From positions 1 to 44,193 of the forward strand of contig JAFQFS010000105.1 of NCBI GenBank assembly GCA_017398585.1: a stretch of 44,193 nucleotides of DNA, written 5' to 3'. This DNA comes from Clostridia bacterium. GTDB lineage: Bacteria > Bacillota > Clostridia > Oscillospirales > CAG-272. Position 1 is the first letter of the stretch, and each line of letters starts with the position of its first letter. The notes under the pieces are model-generated. The model was not told the DNA's origin and ran no database searches. It saw nothing but the letters and a program-made list of their open reading frames with translations. Shown in pieces: positions 24,930-33,145 of this stretch. Made by a program: the position numbers and the translations under genes.

Positions 24930-24993
24930 AGTTTTTGAAGAGAGGGTGCAGGGAGAGGAACTTTTTTCAAAAAGTTCCTCTCCCTGCAAAACT
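24930..24993. repeat. Dispersed palindromic element, copy 4
   Basis: Head AGTTTTTGAAGAGAGGGTGC (24930-24949), then hairpin GGGAGAGGAACTTTTTT/AAAAAGTTCCTCTCCC (24951-24984). The outer AAAGTTTT and AAAACTTT, and the TGCA on both sides, can also pair, giving a longer closing stem. A degenerate box AAATCCGCACA lies at 24894-24904. It separates convergent genes. Confidence 0.85.
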
Positions 24994-25806
24994 TTATCCC
25001 TTGATCGCTGATTTTGATAAGAACGCGCGGGTTTTCGGGGACTGGGGGTTGCCGAAGACTTCTTCGGGGGTACCCTGTTCCTCGATGACGCCGTCTGCCA
25101 TGTAGATGACCTTGTCCGCCACGCCGCGCGCGAATTCCATTTCGTGCGTGACGACGATCATCGTGCGGTTGTCGTTCTTCAGCTCGCGGATGACCTTCAG
25201 CACTTCGCCGGTCAGTTCCGGGTCGAGCGCGGATGTCGGTTCGTCGAAGCAGAGGATGTCCGGTGCAAGAGCAAGCGCACGTGCAATCGCGACGCGCTGG
25301 CTTTGTCCGCCGGAAAGCTGGAACGGGTAGCTGTCCATCTTGTCCGCCAGACCGACCTTGGTCAGCAGATCCTTTGCATGCATCTCGATCTCATCGGTGA
25401 TTCGCTTTTTGTCCGCCAGGGACGGCTTTTTGCCCTTTTCTGCCTTGAACTTGTCCAGTTCGAGCATTTCCGGCGCCAGCGTGATGTTCCGCAGAACGTT
25501 GTACTGCGGGAACAGGTTGAACGACTGGAATACCAGACCGAAATGCAGACGGTTCTGACGGATTTCCGCGTCCGTCATCTTCTTTCCGCCGCCCGCCTGA
25601 TAGATCACCTTTCCGCCGACGGAAATGGTGCCTTCGTTCGCTTCCTCGAGGAAGTTCAGACAGCGGAGCAGGGTCGTCTTGCCGCTGCCGGATGAGCCGA
25701 TGATAACGAGAACGTCGCCCTGATTCAGCGTAAAGTTGATCCCGCGCAGAACTTCGTTGTTTCCGAAGCTCTTACGGATGTTTTTTACTTCAAGTATCGG
25801 ATTCAT
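24994..25806 (-). CDS. Polar amino acid ABC transporter, ATP-binding protein
   Basis: The 270-residue ATPase has Walker A IIGSSGSGKTT, Q-loop VFQSFNLFPQ, signature LSGGQSQRVAIARAL, Walker B ILCFDEPTSALDPEL and H-loop VTHEMEF. FNLFPQ and TALDPEL-type sequences are characteristic of the GlnQ/HisP polar amino acid group. A short charged insert (DKFKAEKGKKPSLADKKRIT) between Q-loop and signature is longer than in most GlnQ proteins. It is the third gene of an importer set reading from the binding protein through the permease, but is separated from the permease by two hairpin elements. Confidence 0.93.
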   Translation of the reverse strand: MNPILEVKNIRKSFGNNEVLRGINFTLNQGDVLVIIGSSGSGKTTLLRCLNFLEEANEGTISVGGKVIYQAGGGKKMTDAEIRQNRLHFGLVFQSFNLFPQYNVLRNITLAPEMLELDKFKAEKGKKPSLADKKRITDEIEMHAKDLLTKVGLADKMDSYPFQLSGGQSQRVAIARALALAPDILCFDEPTSALDPELTGEVLKVIRELKNDNRTMIVVTHEMEFARGVADKVIYMADGVIEEQGTPEEVFGNPQSPKTRAFLSKSAIKG

Positions 25807-25830
25807 AGTTTACTCCAATTTGATTTTTTC

Positions 25831-25882
25831 GCGGGAAACCCTTTTTGAAAAAAGGGTTTCCCGCACCCTTCCCAAAAACTTT
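25831..25882. repeat. Dispersed palindromic element, copy 5 (opposite orientation)
   Basis: Hairpin GCGGGAAACCCTTTTT/AAAAAAGGGTTTCCCGC (25831-25864) followed by the inverted head ACCCTTCCCAAAAACTTT (25865-25882). The arm sequence AAACCCTTTT is distinct from the other copies yet still pairs perfectly. Confidence 0.85.
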
Positions 25883-25961
25883 CGGACGAATGTGGTGACA
25901 AAGTGTGTGCAGAGCGTTTGATTTCGTGATTTTGTAAGCTGTACAGACGGTACGGAACTTC

Positions 25962-26047
25962 AAATCTGCACATACTTTGTCTCTCTTATAGTATAAAGTT
26001 TTTTGAAAGGGGTTCGGGGAAAACTTTTTTTCAAAAAAGTTTTCCCC
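25962..26047. repeat. Dispersed palindromic element, copy 6
   Basis: Box AAATCTGCACATAC (25962-25975), head AAGTTTTTTGAAAGGGGTTC (25996-26015) and hairpin GGGGAAAACTTTTTT/AAAAAAGTTTTCCCC ending at 26047. It lies inside the importer operon only 80 bp from copy 5 and in the opposite orientation. Confidence 0.88.
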
Positions 26048-26052
26048 GATTA

Positions 26053-26697
26053 TCATCCCTTATAATAATCCAGTTTCCGCTCGATCCAGCCGAACAGGAG
26101 TGTGAGGGCGCCGACGAAGACGAGGAAGAACACGCCGGTATAGAACAGCGGCCAGATGTAGCCCATCGCGGTGTAGCGTTCCGCCGCCTTGATGATTTCG
26201 GCGTACGCGATGACGCGGGCGAGAGAGGTGTCCTTGACGAGGGTAATGATTTCGTTGCCCATCGGGGGAACGATGCGCTTGATGACCTGGAAGAGCACGA
26301 CTTTGAAGAAGATCTGCGACTTGGTCATACCGAGAACCTGACCGGCTTCATACTGCCCCTTCGGGATGGACTCGATGCCGCCGCGGTAAATCTCGGAGAA
26401 ATACGCGGAATAGTTGATAATGAACGCGATCATGACGGCGGTGAGACGGCTCTGCATGGGCATGTCAAAGACGAGACCGGGCACGTACATGACGACGAAC
26501 AGCTGAAGCATCAGCGGTGTGCCGCGGATAATCCATACATATGTTTTGACGAGGTACTGCAGCGGCTTGAATTTCGACATGGAGCCGAACGTGATCACTA
26601 GGCCGAGCGGGATTGCACCAAGCAGCGTGAGGATAAAGACGAGACCGTTTTGCAGGAAAGATTCAAGCAAATCCAGTGTAACGGTTGCGAATGACAT
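26053..26697 (-). CDS. Polar amino acid ABC transporter, permease
   Basis: The 214-residue integral membrane protein has about five helices and the permease coupling (EAA) loop EAGQVLGMTKSQIFFKVVLF, the usual form in the HisM/GlnP family. Short segments YVWIIRGTPLMLQLF and GNEIITLVKDTSL are also characteristic. It would form a homodimer with two ATPase subunits and import a polar amino acid. AGGAG lies upstream of the start. Confidence 0.93.
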   Translation of the reverse strand: MSFATVTLDLLESFLQNGLVFILTLLGAIPLGLVITFGSMSKFKPLQYLVKTYVWIIRGTPLMLQLFVVMYVPGLVFDMPMQSRLTAVMIAFIINYSAYFSEIYRGGIESIPKGQYEAGQVLGMTKSQIFFKVVLFQVIKRIVPPMGNEIITLVKDTSLARVIAYAEIIKAAERYTAMGYIWPLFYTGVFFLVFVGALTLLFGWIERKLDYYKG

Positions 26698-26739
26698 AGT
26701 GTTCTCCTAACGTGGGGATTTTTCCTTGAAACAGGAAAG

Positions 26740-26777
26740 TCGAGGAAGGAACTTTCGGTGAAAAATTCCTTCCTCGA
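26740..26777. repeat. Dispersed palindromic element, degenerate copy 7
   Basis: TCGAGGAAGGAA (26740-26751) pairs with TTCCTTCCTCGA (26766-26777). It lies between the binding protein and permease genes. Head and box sequences are not clear. It may attenuate transcription or protect the upstream mRNA so that more binding protein than permease is made. Confidence 0.6.
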
Positions 26778-26817
26778 GCCGTTTTTGTTTGGTTTTGTCT
26801 CTTACTTGATTACTTGA

Positions 26818-27597
26818 TTACTTGATAAGCTGACCGTCGAGCTTGTACTTTGCAGCGATCGCGTCGATGGTGCCGTCTGCCATGAGTTCAGCGATTGCGT
26901 TGTTGAACTTTTCAACCGTTGCGGTGTCATCCTTGCGGAATGCGATACCGTACTGTTCGGGGCTGAATTCGTATGCTTCAACGACGGAGAGACCTGCGTA
27001 GTCGGTGCCTTCACCGATCATGCCAATGCAGGTAACGAAGTCGATGACACAGCCTTCGGAAGTGCCTGCTGCAACTTCCATGAGAGCGGTAGCCATGGTG
27101 GATACGGAAACATAGTTTGCACCGGAGAATGCAGCGTCGGTGGTGATAACTTCTTCACCTGCGGAGCCTTCTTCCGCACAGATGCTTACACCTGCGAGGT
27201 TTGCGGAATCGCTGTACTTTTCTACGTTTTCTGCCTTAACAACGAGAACCTGTTTGTTTGCCATGTAAGGATTGGAGATGCCCATGGTTTCCTGACGTTC
27301 GGGAGTGATGGTCATACCGTTCCAGATGCAGTCGATGTTGCCGGAGTTGAGTTCGGTTTCCTTAGCGGACCAGTCGATTTCCTGGAACTTCGGGGTGAGA
27401 CCGAGCTTCTTGCAGACAGCTTCTGCGAATTCGGTTTCAAAACCGGTGAGCTTGTTGTTTTCGTCAAAGTAGTTCATCGGTTCGAAGTAGGTGATACCGA
27501 TAACGAATTCTTCGCCGCTGCCGCCGCAGGAAGTGAACAGTGCAGCAAAGGTGCAGATCATGGCAACGGCCATGATAGCAGAGAGAATCTTCTTCAT
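26818..27597 (-). CDS. Amino acid ABC transporter, substrate-binding lipoprotein
   Basis: The 259-residue protein starts with a lipoprotein signal peptide (MKKILSAIMAVAMICTFAAL) and lipobox LFTSC, so it should be anchored in the outer face of the membrane. The mature part is a family 3 solute-binding protein: FVIGITYFEPMNYFDENNKLTG, GFETEFAEAVCKKLG, DCIWNGMTITPERQ. ATG 27597 is chosen because GGAGG lies five bases upstream. The ligand is a polar amino acid by family, and not further defined. It has its own promoter with a small palindrome in the leader. Confidence 0.92.
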   Translation of the reverse strand: MKKILSAIMAVAMICTFAALFTSCGGSGEEFVIGITYFEPMNYFDENNKLTGFETEFAEAVCKKLGLTPKFQEIDWSAKETELNSGNIDCIWNGMTITPERQETMGISNPYMANKQVLVVKAENVEKYSDSANLAGVSICAEEGSAGEEVITTDAAFSGANYVSVSTMATALMEVAAGTSEGCVIDFVTCIGMIGEGTDYAGLSVVEAYEFSPEQYGIAFRKDDTATVEKFNNAIAELMADGTIDAIAAKYKLDGQLIK

Positions 27598-27640
27598 AAA
27601 AGCCTCCAAGACCGCGTTTTCGCGGTGTATTTTGCATGAA

Positions 27641-27704
27641 ATTTTTAGTGTGCTTTATCGCACTAAAGTATACATATCTTACCACAAACCCTGTATAAAG
27701 TCAA
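27641..27704 (-). promoter_or_regulatory. Promoter and operator-like palindrome of the importer
   Basis: On the minus strand TTGACT (27704-27699), a 17-bp spacer and TAAGAT (27681-27676). In the leader TTTAGTG and CACTAAA form an inverted repeat around 27644-27667, a possible repressor site or mRNA hairpin. Confidence 0.65.
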
Positions 27705-27808
27705 TGGTACAAATGCCCAAGATTTTTACATTTCGTTTGGTGAAAGTGACAGCAGAAAAAATATACTTTCTTCAAATCTGCTTTTCCTGTATTCGTAATA
27801 ACAGATTG

Positions 27809-27865
27809 AAGTTTTTTGAAAAGGGGTGTGGTGAAAAACTTTTTTGAAAAAAAGTTTTTCCCCAC
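27809..27865. repeat. Dispersed palindromic element, copy 8
   Basis: Head GAAGTTTTTTGAAAAGGGGT (27809-27828), hairpin with arms GTGGTGAAAAACTTTTTT and AAAAAAAGTTTTTCCCCAC (27829-27865). A degenerate box AAATCTGC lies at about 27774-27781. It sits after the UroD-like gene and can be its terminator. Confidence 0.85.
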
Positions 27866-27874
27866 GATCAAATT

Positions 27875-28909
27875 TTAGTATTTCCGATGTTCCTTCCAGA
27901 TGTCGAGGATCATGGCGTAGCGTTCCGGAGGCATGCCTTTGAAGGGAACGTTGCTGGTTGCGAAGATGTATCCGCCGCCTTCGCCGCCGTATTTCAGGCA
28001 GTATTCGGCGCTTTCGCGGACTTCATCGTCCGTACCCGTCTGAAGTGCGGCGCAGTGGACGTTGCCGCAGAGGGCGACACGGTCCCCATACAGACGTTTG
28101 ACTTCGCGGATGTCCACGCCTGCCATCGGGTCGATGGAATGAAGGGCGTGCGGCCCCGCGTTTACAAGGGAATCGAGGATCGGCATGATGTTGCCGTCCG
28201 TGTGCTTGATCATGTACATTCCGTCTTCGCGTCCGGCTTTGCAGATCTTCGCGAGGAACGGGGTGATGAATTCATCAAACATTGCAGGGGAGAGGAACGG
28301 ACCGGAATTGTAGCAGTAGTCCGCGCAGAGCAGGGCGACATCCAGACCGGCTTCATGCTGACGCTTGTTCGCTTCGATCGCGTTCTGCGCCATCCGTTCC
28401 GCCTGAGCGAGGACTTCTTCCGGTTCATCCGCGATGCGGTACGCGAAACCGTACATGTCCGATCCGGACGGGATTGAGAAGGTGCCGTCGCCGTGTCCGC
28501 CGAACAGACGGGTATTTCCGAAATGTTCGCGCAGGCGCTTGCGGAACGCGATGGTCACGGGCGAATTTACGTCGCCCCACCACGGATTGTAAACGGGGAT
28601 GATTGCGTAGTCGAGACCGGGACGCGCATCCTTTTCGGAGTCTCCGGAGAGTGCCGCACCGCCGATGTCGTATGCGGTTGCGGTGCCGTAAACACGTGCG
28701 TACTTGTCTGCGAGGTCATATGCCGCGCGTTCCACTTCCTTCGGGGAGAGCGTCGGGAAAATACTGCTGCTGAAGCGCGGATCGTCGAGAGAGTAGCCGA
28801 AGAATTCTTCGGAAAGCTGGAATTCCAGTTCAAAGGTGGGAATTTCGTCGGGCTGGCCGAGGGTGAGGGCACAGACAGCGCGTTCGGCGGGGGTCCAGAT
28901 CTTTGCCAT
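27875..28909 (-). CDS. Uroporphyrinogen decarboxylase (UroD)-family protein
   Basis: The 344-residue TIM-barrel protein belongs to the UroD/MtaA superfamily, shown by MYMIKHTDGNIMPILDSLVNAG, HSIDPMAGVDI and GDRVALCGNVHC. It is not a typical HemE: the N-terminal arginine-rich substrate signature is missing and no other haem gene is near. Superfamily members include corrinoid methyltransferases and proteins in sugar-degradation loci. ATG 28909 has AAGGAG ten bases upstream. It is monocistronic and divergent from comM. The function cannot be set from sequence. Confidence 0.8.
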   Translation of the reverse strand: MAKIWTPAERAVCALTLGQPDEIPTFELEFQLSEEFFGYSLDDPRFSSSIFPTLSPKEVERAAYDLADKYARVYGTATAYDIGGAALSGDSEKDARPGLDYAIIPVYNPWWGDVNSPVTIAFRKRLREHFGNTRLFGGHGDGTFSIPSGSDMYGFAYRIADEPEEVLAQAERMAQNAIEANKRQHEAGLDVALLCADYCYNSGPFLSPAMFDEFITPFLAKICKAGREDGMYMIKHTDGNIMPILDSLVNAGPHALHSIDPMAGVDIREVKRLYGDRVALCGNVHCAALQTGTDDEVRESAEYCLKYGGEGGGYIFATSNVPFKGMPPERYAMILDIWKEHRKY

Positions 28910-28959
28910 ATGGGAAAATCTCCTTTTCATATCGTAAAATCGGTCGTAATCTTTCCTTT

Positions 28960-29034
28960 ATTATAGCATAGATTGTGGAATAATTCCATAATATTATGTG
29001 TTTTCTTGCAAACGGATCGGTTTTGTGCTACAAT
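28960..29034. promoter_or_regulatory. Divergent promoters of UroD-like and comM genes
   Basis: Minus strand: TATAAT (28965-28960) with a poor -35, TGGAAT (28988-28983). The latter is part of a perfect palindrome, TGGAATAATTCCA (28976-28988), that could be an activator or repressor site. Plus strand: TTGCAA (29006-29011), 17 bp, TACAAT (29029-29034) for comM. Confidence 0.65.
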
Positions 29035-29071
29035 AAAACAAAAAAACAACAATATTTTGGAGTTATATCGT

Positions 29072-30649
29072 ATGCTGTCTGTTACCTATACCGCTGCGGT
29101 CCTCGGCGCGGACGGGTATGAAGTTTCGGTCGAATGCCAGGTCAAGCGCGGTCTGCCGGACTTTGAAATCGTCGGTCTGCCGGACGCGGCGATCCGTGAG
29201 TCCGAAAAACGTATTTTCGCCGGATCGGAAAACAGCGGACTTCCCATTCCGCCGACCGAAATTTCCATCAACCTTGCCCCTGCCGATCTGAAAAAAGAGG
29301 GCACCGCAATGGAGCTCGCGCTTCTTGCTGCCGTCTATCAGGGATGCGGATTCATTAACCGCGATCTCACAGACATGTGCTTCATCGGGGAAATTTCCTT
29401 TTCCGGAGAGATCCGTCCCGTGCGCGGCGTTCTCGGCATGACCATCGCTGCCGCCGATGCGGGCAGACATCATATTTTCGTTCCCGCCGGAAACCTCCGC
29501 GAAGCATCAGTCGCCTGCCGAGATGGTGTGTTCATTTACGGTGTGCCGGATATCACGTCCCTGCTCGGACATCTGAATGGCCGCGCACCGCTGGAACCGG
29601 CATCCGGCAATCCGTACGAACAGCTCGAAAATTTCGTGACTTCCGACGATTTCTCGCAGGTCAAGGGACAGTTCCGTGCCAAACGTGCGATGGAAACGGC
29701 AGCCGCGGGAGGGCATAACATCCTCCTGATCGGACCGCCCGGTTCGGGAAAATCCATGCTCGCGAAGCGTCTTCCGACGATTCTTCCGCGCATGAGTTAC
29801 GAAGAAGCGCTGGAAGCGACGAAAATCCATTCCTGCGCGGGGATGCTGAACGACGAGATTCCCTTCATTCTCCGCAGACCGTTCCGGTCGCCGCATCATT
29901 CGCTCAGTACGGCGGCACTGGTCGGCGGCGGCAAAGTACCGTCTCCCGGGGAAATTTCGCTGGCGCACAACGGAGTTCTGTTCCTCGACGAACTGCCGGA
30001 ATTCCGCAAGGATTCACTGGAGGGACTGCGGCAGCCGATCGAGGACAAAGTCGTCACCATCACCCGTGCGTCCGGACGGGTCACATACCCGTCGTCGTTC
30101 ATGATGGTATGTGCGATGAACCCGTGCCGCTGCGGCTACTACGGCTCGCGTAACGGAACGTGTACCTGCAAGAAAACGGAGATCCGCACGTATCTCTCGA
30201 AAGTCAGCGGTCCGATGCTCGACCGGATTGACATTCAGGTGGAGATGCCGGAGCTGTCGCTGGCAGAACTGACGAACATGCAGCCCGCCGAACCGTCGGC
30301 GGTCATCCGCGAACGGGTCGAGACGGCGCGGGAATTGTCGCAGAGACGCTTCCGCGAAGCGGGATATAAGGATTATTCTGTCAAGAACAATGCAGCGATG
30401 CAGACGGACGAACTGCGGGCGTTCTGCGCGCTCGATGAGGAATGCCGTCAGGTGATGGAAAACGTGTTCGCGAAGATCAATCTGTCCGCCAGAGCGTACG
30501 ACCGCATTCTTCGCGTGGCGCGTACTCTGCGCGACCTTGAATACAAGCCCGGCGAAACGCCCGACGAAGGTGTCATCGGAGGACGGATCAAGAAACACAA
30601 TCTCATGGAAGCCGTACAGATGCGCGCTCTGGACAGGAAATACTGGTAA
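29072..30649 (+). CDS. comM: ComM/YifB-family Mg-chelatase-like AAA+ ATPase
   Basis: The 525-residue protein is full length for the YifB/ComM family. It has an N-terminal ChlI-like domain (1-165: FEIVGLPDAAIRESEKR), a central AAA+ domain (about 190-395) with Walker A GPPGSGKSMLAKRL and Walker B VLFLDELPEF, and a C-terminal domain ending in SARAYDRILRVARTLRDL. Cysteines in MNPCRCGYYGSRNGTCTC are typical and may bind zinc. In naturally transformable bacteria ComM is a branch-migration helicase that extends recombination of foreign DNA. The start is ATG 29072 with GGAG upstream. A hairpin element follows the stop. Confidence 0.93.
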   Translation: MLSVTYTAAVLGADGYEVSVECQVKRGLPDFEIVGLPDAAIRESEKRIFAGSENSGLPIPPTEISINLAPADLKKEGTAMELALLAAVYQGCGFINRDLTDMCFIGEISFSGEIRPVRGVLGMTIAAADAGRHHIFVPAGNLREASVACRDGVFIYGVPDITSLLGHLNGRAPLEPASGNPYEQLENFVTSDDFSQVKGQFRAKRAMETAAAGGHNILLIGPPGSGKSMLAKRLPTILPRMSYEEALEATKIHSCAGMLNDEIPFILRRPFRSPHHSLSTAALVGGGKVPSPGEISLAHNGVLFLDELPEFRKDSLEGLRQPIEDKVVTITRASGRVTYPSSFMMVCAMNPCRCGYYGSRNGTCTCKKTEIRTYLSKVSGPMLDRIDIQVEMPELSLAELTNMQPAEPSAVIRERVETARELSQRRFREAGYKDYSVKNNAAMQTDELRAFCALDEECRQVMENVFAKINLSARAYDRILRVARTLRDLEYKPGETPDEGVIGGRIKKHNLMEAVQMRALDRKYW

Positions 30650-30662
30650 CTTGGATAAAAAT

Positions 30663-30725
30663 GTGGGGAAAAACTTTTTTTCGAAAAAGTCTTTCCCCAC
30701 ACCCCTTTTCAAAAAACTTCAATCT
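30663..30725. repeat. Dispersed palindromic element, copy 9 (opposite orientation)
   Basis: Hairpin GTGGGGAAAAACTTTTTTT/AAAAAGTCTTTCCCCAC (30663-30700, one mismatch), then the inverted head ACCCCTTTTCAAAAAACTTC (30701-30720). It lies between convergent comM and namZ. Confidence 0.85.
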
Positions 30726-30740
30726 GGAAAGGGTATTTTT

Positions 30741-31850
30741 TTATTCATACAGGAAATACGGCGCGATGTTCCGCTTGTATTCCGCAAGCGGTGCCTCAAG
30801 TCCCGCGAGATAGCGTTCGCAGTCGAAATTGTCCGCGCAGAGCTCATCCGAACCGAACAGATTTTTGATGAAACTGCGGTATTCGAACTCCGGATGCAGT
30901 TCGCGGATTGTATGGACGAGCCGGACGCCGACGTCAAACGGACGGAACGCCGCGCGGTCGGTCACATGCAGCTGCAGACCCGCGCAGAGCGTGCCCGCAT
31001 GCTTCGAAAACTGCGGGGTGAAGTACGTCTCGCGGAGCAGACAGCCGTCCTGTTTCCCTATTTTTTCGATTACATCCCGGCATCGCATCCACGGGGCGCC
31101 GAACAGCTCGAACGGCTTGGTCGTGCCGCGTCCCTCGGACAGGTTGGTCCCTTCGAACAGGCAGGTACCGACATAGACCAGTGCTGCGTCGACTGTCGGG
31201 ATGTTCGGGGAAGGGAGGACGAACGGCAGTCCGGTTTCCTCGAAATACATATCCCGCCGGACGTTTTCGCACGGAACAACGGTCAGGTCACAGCCGATCT
31301 TCTCGCTTTCGTTGATGTATTTTGCGAATTCGCCGATCGTCAGACCGGTGCGCGCTGCAGTGGCGTATTTGCCGACAAACGAGGAATATTTTACGTCGAG
31401 AATATTTCCCTCCGCGAAGCAGCCGATGACGGGCGGACGGTCAAGCACCACGAAGGGAATACCCGCTGCCGCGCAGTTCTGCATTGCCTCGGTCATGGTG
31501 TACTGATAGGTGTAGTAACGCGATCCGATGTCTGCAATGTCGAAGAACACGCAGTCCAGCTCCCGCATCGCCGCGGCCGCCGTTTCTTTGCCGCGCCCGT
31601 AGGTGCTGTAAACCGTGATGCCGGTGACGGAGTCCACGTATTCGGTGATCTCCGCACCTGCCTGCGCGTCCCCGCGGACACCGTGTTCGGGTGAGAACAT
31701 CGCCGCGAGCGTGAATTTTTCCTTCAAGATATCGTAAGTGGGACGCAGTTCCGCCGTGACGGCGGTGGGATTGGTGATCAGTCCCGCGCGTACGGTCTTT
31801 TTTCCGTCAAGATTTTCAAGAACCTCCGCGCCGGATTTCACTTTTTTCAT
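30741..31850 (-). CDS. namZ: Exo-beta-N-acetylmuramidase NamZ-like (DUF1343)
   Basis: The 369-residue protein matches the DUF1343 family, whose characterised member B. subtilis NamZ (YbbC) removes terminal MurNAc from peptidoglycan fragments. Family segments include LITNPTAV, MFSPEHGVRGDAQAGA, DIGSRYYTYQYTM, LDRPPVIG, PSPNIPTVDAALVYVG and LFEGTNLSEGRGTTKPFE. The B. subtilis enzyme is secreted, but no signal peptide is seen here, so it should act inside the cell on imported fragments. It is the last gene of the murQ-kinase-amlE-namZ set and separated from the amlE-like gene by a dispersed hairpin element. Confidence 0.9.
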   Translation of the reverse strand: MKKVKSGAEVLENLDGKKTVRAGLITNPTAVTAELRPTYDILKEKFTLAAMFSPEHGVRGDAQAGAEITEYVDSVTGITVYSTYGRGKETAAAAMRELDCVFFDIADIGSRYYTYQYTMTEAMQNCAAAGIPFVVLDRPPVIGCFAEGNILDVKYSSFVGKYATAARTGLTIGEFAKYINESEKIGCDLTVVPCENVRRDMYFEETGLPFVLPSPNIPTVDAALVYVGTCLFEGTNLSEGRGTTKPFELFGAPWMRCRDVIEKIGKQDGCLLRETYFTPQFSKHAGTLCAGLQLHVTDRAAFRPFDVGVRLVHTIRELHPEFEYRSFIKNLFGSDELCADNFDCERYLAGLEAPLAEYKRNIAPYFLYE

Positions 31851-31876
31851 GCAAACAAACCTCCGTTTTCATACTG

Positions 31877-31985
31877 AAAATCTGCACATACGTTGTCAAT
31901 CCATTTGTTCAAAAAGGTTTTGGAGTGGGGACAAGACTTCCTTCGGAAGTCTTAGAGGAGAACCTTTTCCTTAAAAAGGTTCTCC
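31877..31985. repeat. Dispersed palindromic element, copy 10 (two-hairpin form)
   Basis: Box AAAATCTGCACATACGTTGT (31876-31895), head AAAAAGGTTTTGGAGTGGGG (31911-31930), hairpin 1 AAGACTTCC/GGAAGTCTT (31933-31953) and hairpin 2 GGAGAACCTTTT/AAAAGGTTCTCC (31957-31985). It has the same plan as the copies at 8020 and 34994 and lies between two genes of one pathway. Confidence 0.88.
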
Positions 31986-32003
31986 CCGAAAAACTCCATT
32001 TTC

Positions 32004-33134
32004 TCAAATCCGATCCGCTTCCGCGAGGGCGATGTTGTGGAAAATGCGTCTCGCACGGAAGAACGGACCGCGGTTGTCGCGCCCGTAGTGGACGGAGTTG
32101 GTCAGCAGGACGATGTACGTGCCGGTGCGCCCGTCGACGTAGACGGATGTTCCGGTGTAGCCGTTGTGGCCGTAGGAATCCGGAGACATCAGCTCGCCCG
32201 AGGCGGACAGTTCACCGCCGTGAAGTGCGAAGCCGAGCCCGCGCGATTCACCGAGATGCTTCGTGAAATTGGTCACGGCGAGGTCAAACGTGTGACTGCC
32301 GAGGTAAACTTTGCCGTTCGAGCGTCCGCGGCCGGAGAGCATGGCGGCAAGTTTGATGCAGTCGTCGATGGACGCGAACACACCCGCGTTGCCGGACACA
32401 CCGCCGCGGAAGTGTGCGTTTTCGTCGTGAACATGACCGCAGATGTAGTAATGGTTATGGGGGGAGTATTCCGTTGCTGCGACGTTGTCCGACTTCGGGC
32501 AGTAGCAGGCCGTTTCCATACCGAGCGGACGGAAAACGAGTTCCTCTGCCAGTTCGTCGAGCGGTTTTTCTGCGATTTTTTCAAGGATTGTCTGCAGGAC
32601 AATGTAGCCCATGCAGCTGTAGTTGACCCTTTCGCCGATACCGCAGACGGGCTTGCTGTCCAGGATCGCGCGGATGGAGTCATCCGGCGTGATTCCCATC
32701 GCGTACAGTGGGAGATGCGGCGAGATTCCGGACGAATGGGTCATGAGGTGGCGGATCTCGACGTCGCGGAAGTTCCCGCAGTTGTCGAAGTAGCGCCACA
32801 GGGAGTCGTAGAGAGAGAATCGCCCGTCCTCCATCATGCGGAGCGCGACCATTGTAGTGGACATCATCTTGGAGACCGATGCCATATCGTAGAGAGTCGC
32901 GAAATCCACCGGCTTCGGATCGGGATTCTGAAATACATCGCCGGAGTAATCCTGACGGTTGCCGGCGCAGAATTTCAGAAGAACGTTGTCGCCGCGTCCG
33001 ATCGCGACGGATGCACAGCTGTACTGGGTGCCGATGCCGTTGAGTACATGCCAGATGGTCTTGTTGAAGTCGCTGATGTGCCCGGTGTCCGCCAGCATGA
33101 GATTGTTGGTCAGCCGAATGATTTTTTCTTCCAT
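32004..33134 (-). CDS. Serine hydrolase of the beta-lactamase family (AmlE-like)
   Basis: The 376-residue protein belongs to the class C beta-lactamase/penicillin-binding fold. Its nucleophile motif is SVSK in YDMASVSKMMSTTM; the second motif reads YSC (NYSCMGYIVLQ) where YSN or YAN is common; the third is HNGYTG near the C terminus. In B. subtilis amlE (ybbE) sits between murP and nagZ-namZ in the MurNAc recycling operon, and the same neighbourhood here supports an AmlE-like role, perhaps removing a peptide or ester from muropeptides. No signal peptide. ATG 33134 has AAGGAG six bases upstream; the ATG at 33161 would overlap the kinase gene. Confidence 0.85.
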   Translation of the reverse strand: MEEKIIRLTNNLMLADTGHISDFNKTIWHVLNGIGTQYSCASVAIGRGDNVLLKFCAGNRQDYSGDVFQNPDPKPVDFATLYDMASVSKMMSTTMVALRMMEDGRFSLYDSLWRYFDNCGNFRDVEIRHLMTHSSGISPHLPLYAMGITPDDSIRAILDSKPVCGIGERVNYSCMGYIVLQTILEKIAEKPLDELAEELVFRPLGMETACYCPKSDNVAATEYSPHNHYYICGHVHDENAHFRGGVSGNAGVFASIDDCIKLAAMLSGRGRSNGKVYLGSHTFDLAVTNFTKHLGESRGLGFALHGGELSASGELMSPDSYGHNGYTGTSVYVDGRTGTYIVLLTNSVHYGRDNRGPFFRARRIFHNIALAEADRI

Positions 33135-33145
33135 AACGTTCTCCT

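Noticed and set aside
27875-28909. UroD-family gene as hemE
   Set aside because: No haem biosynthesis neighbours and the typical N-terminal substrate-binding signature is absent; it fits the broader UroD/MtaA superfamily.
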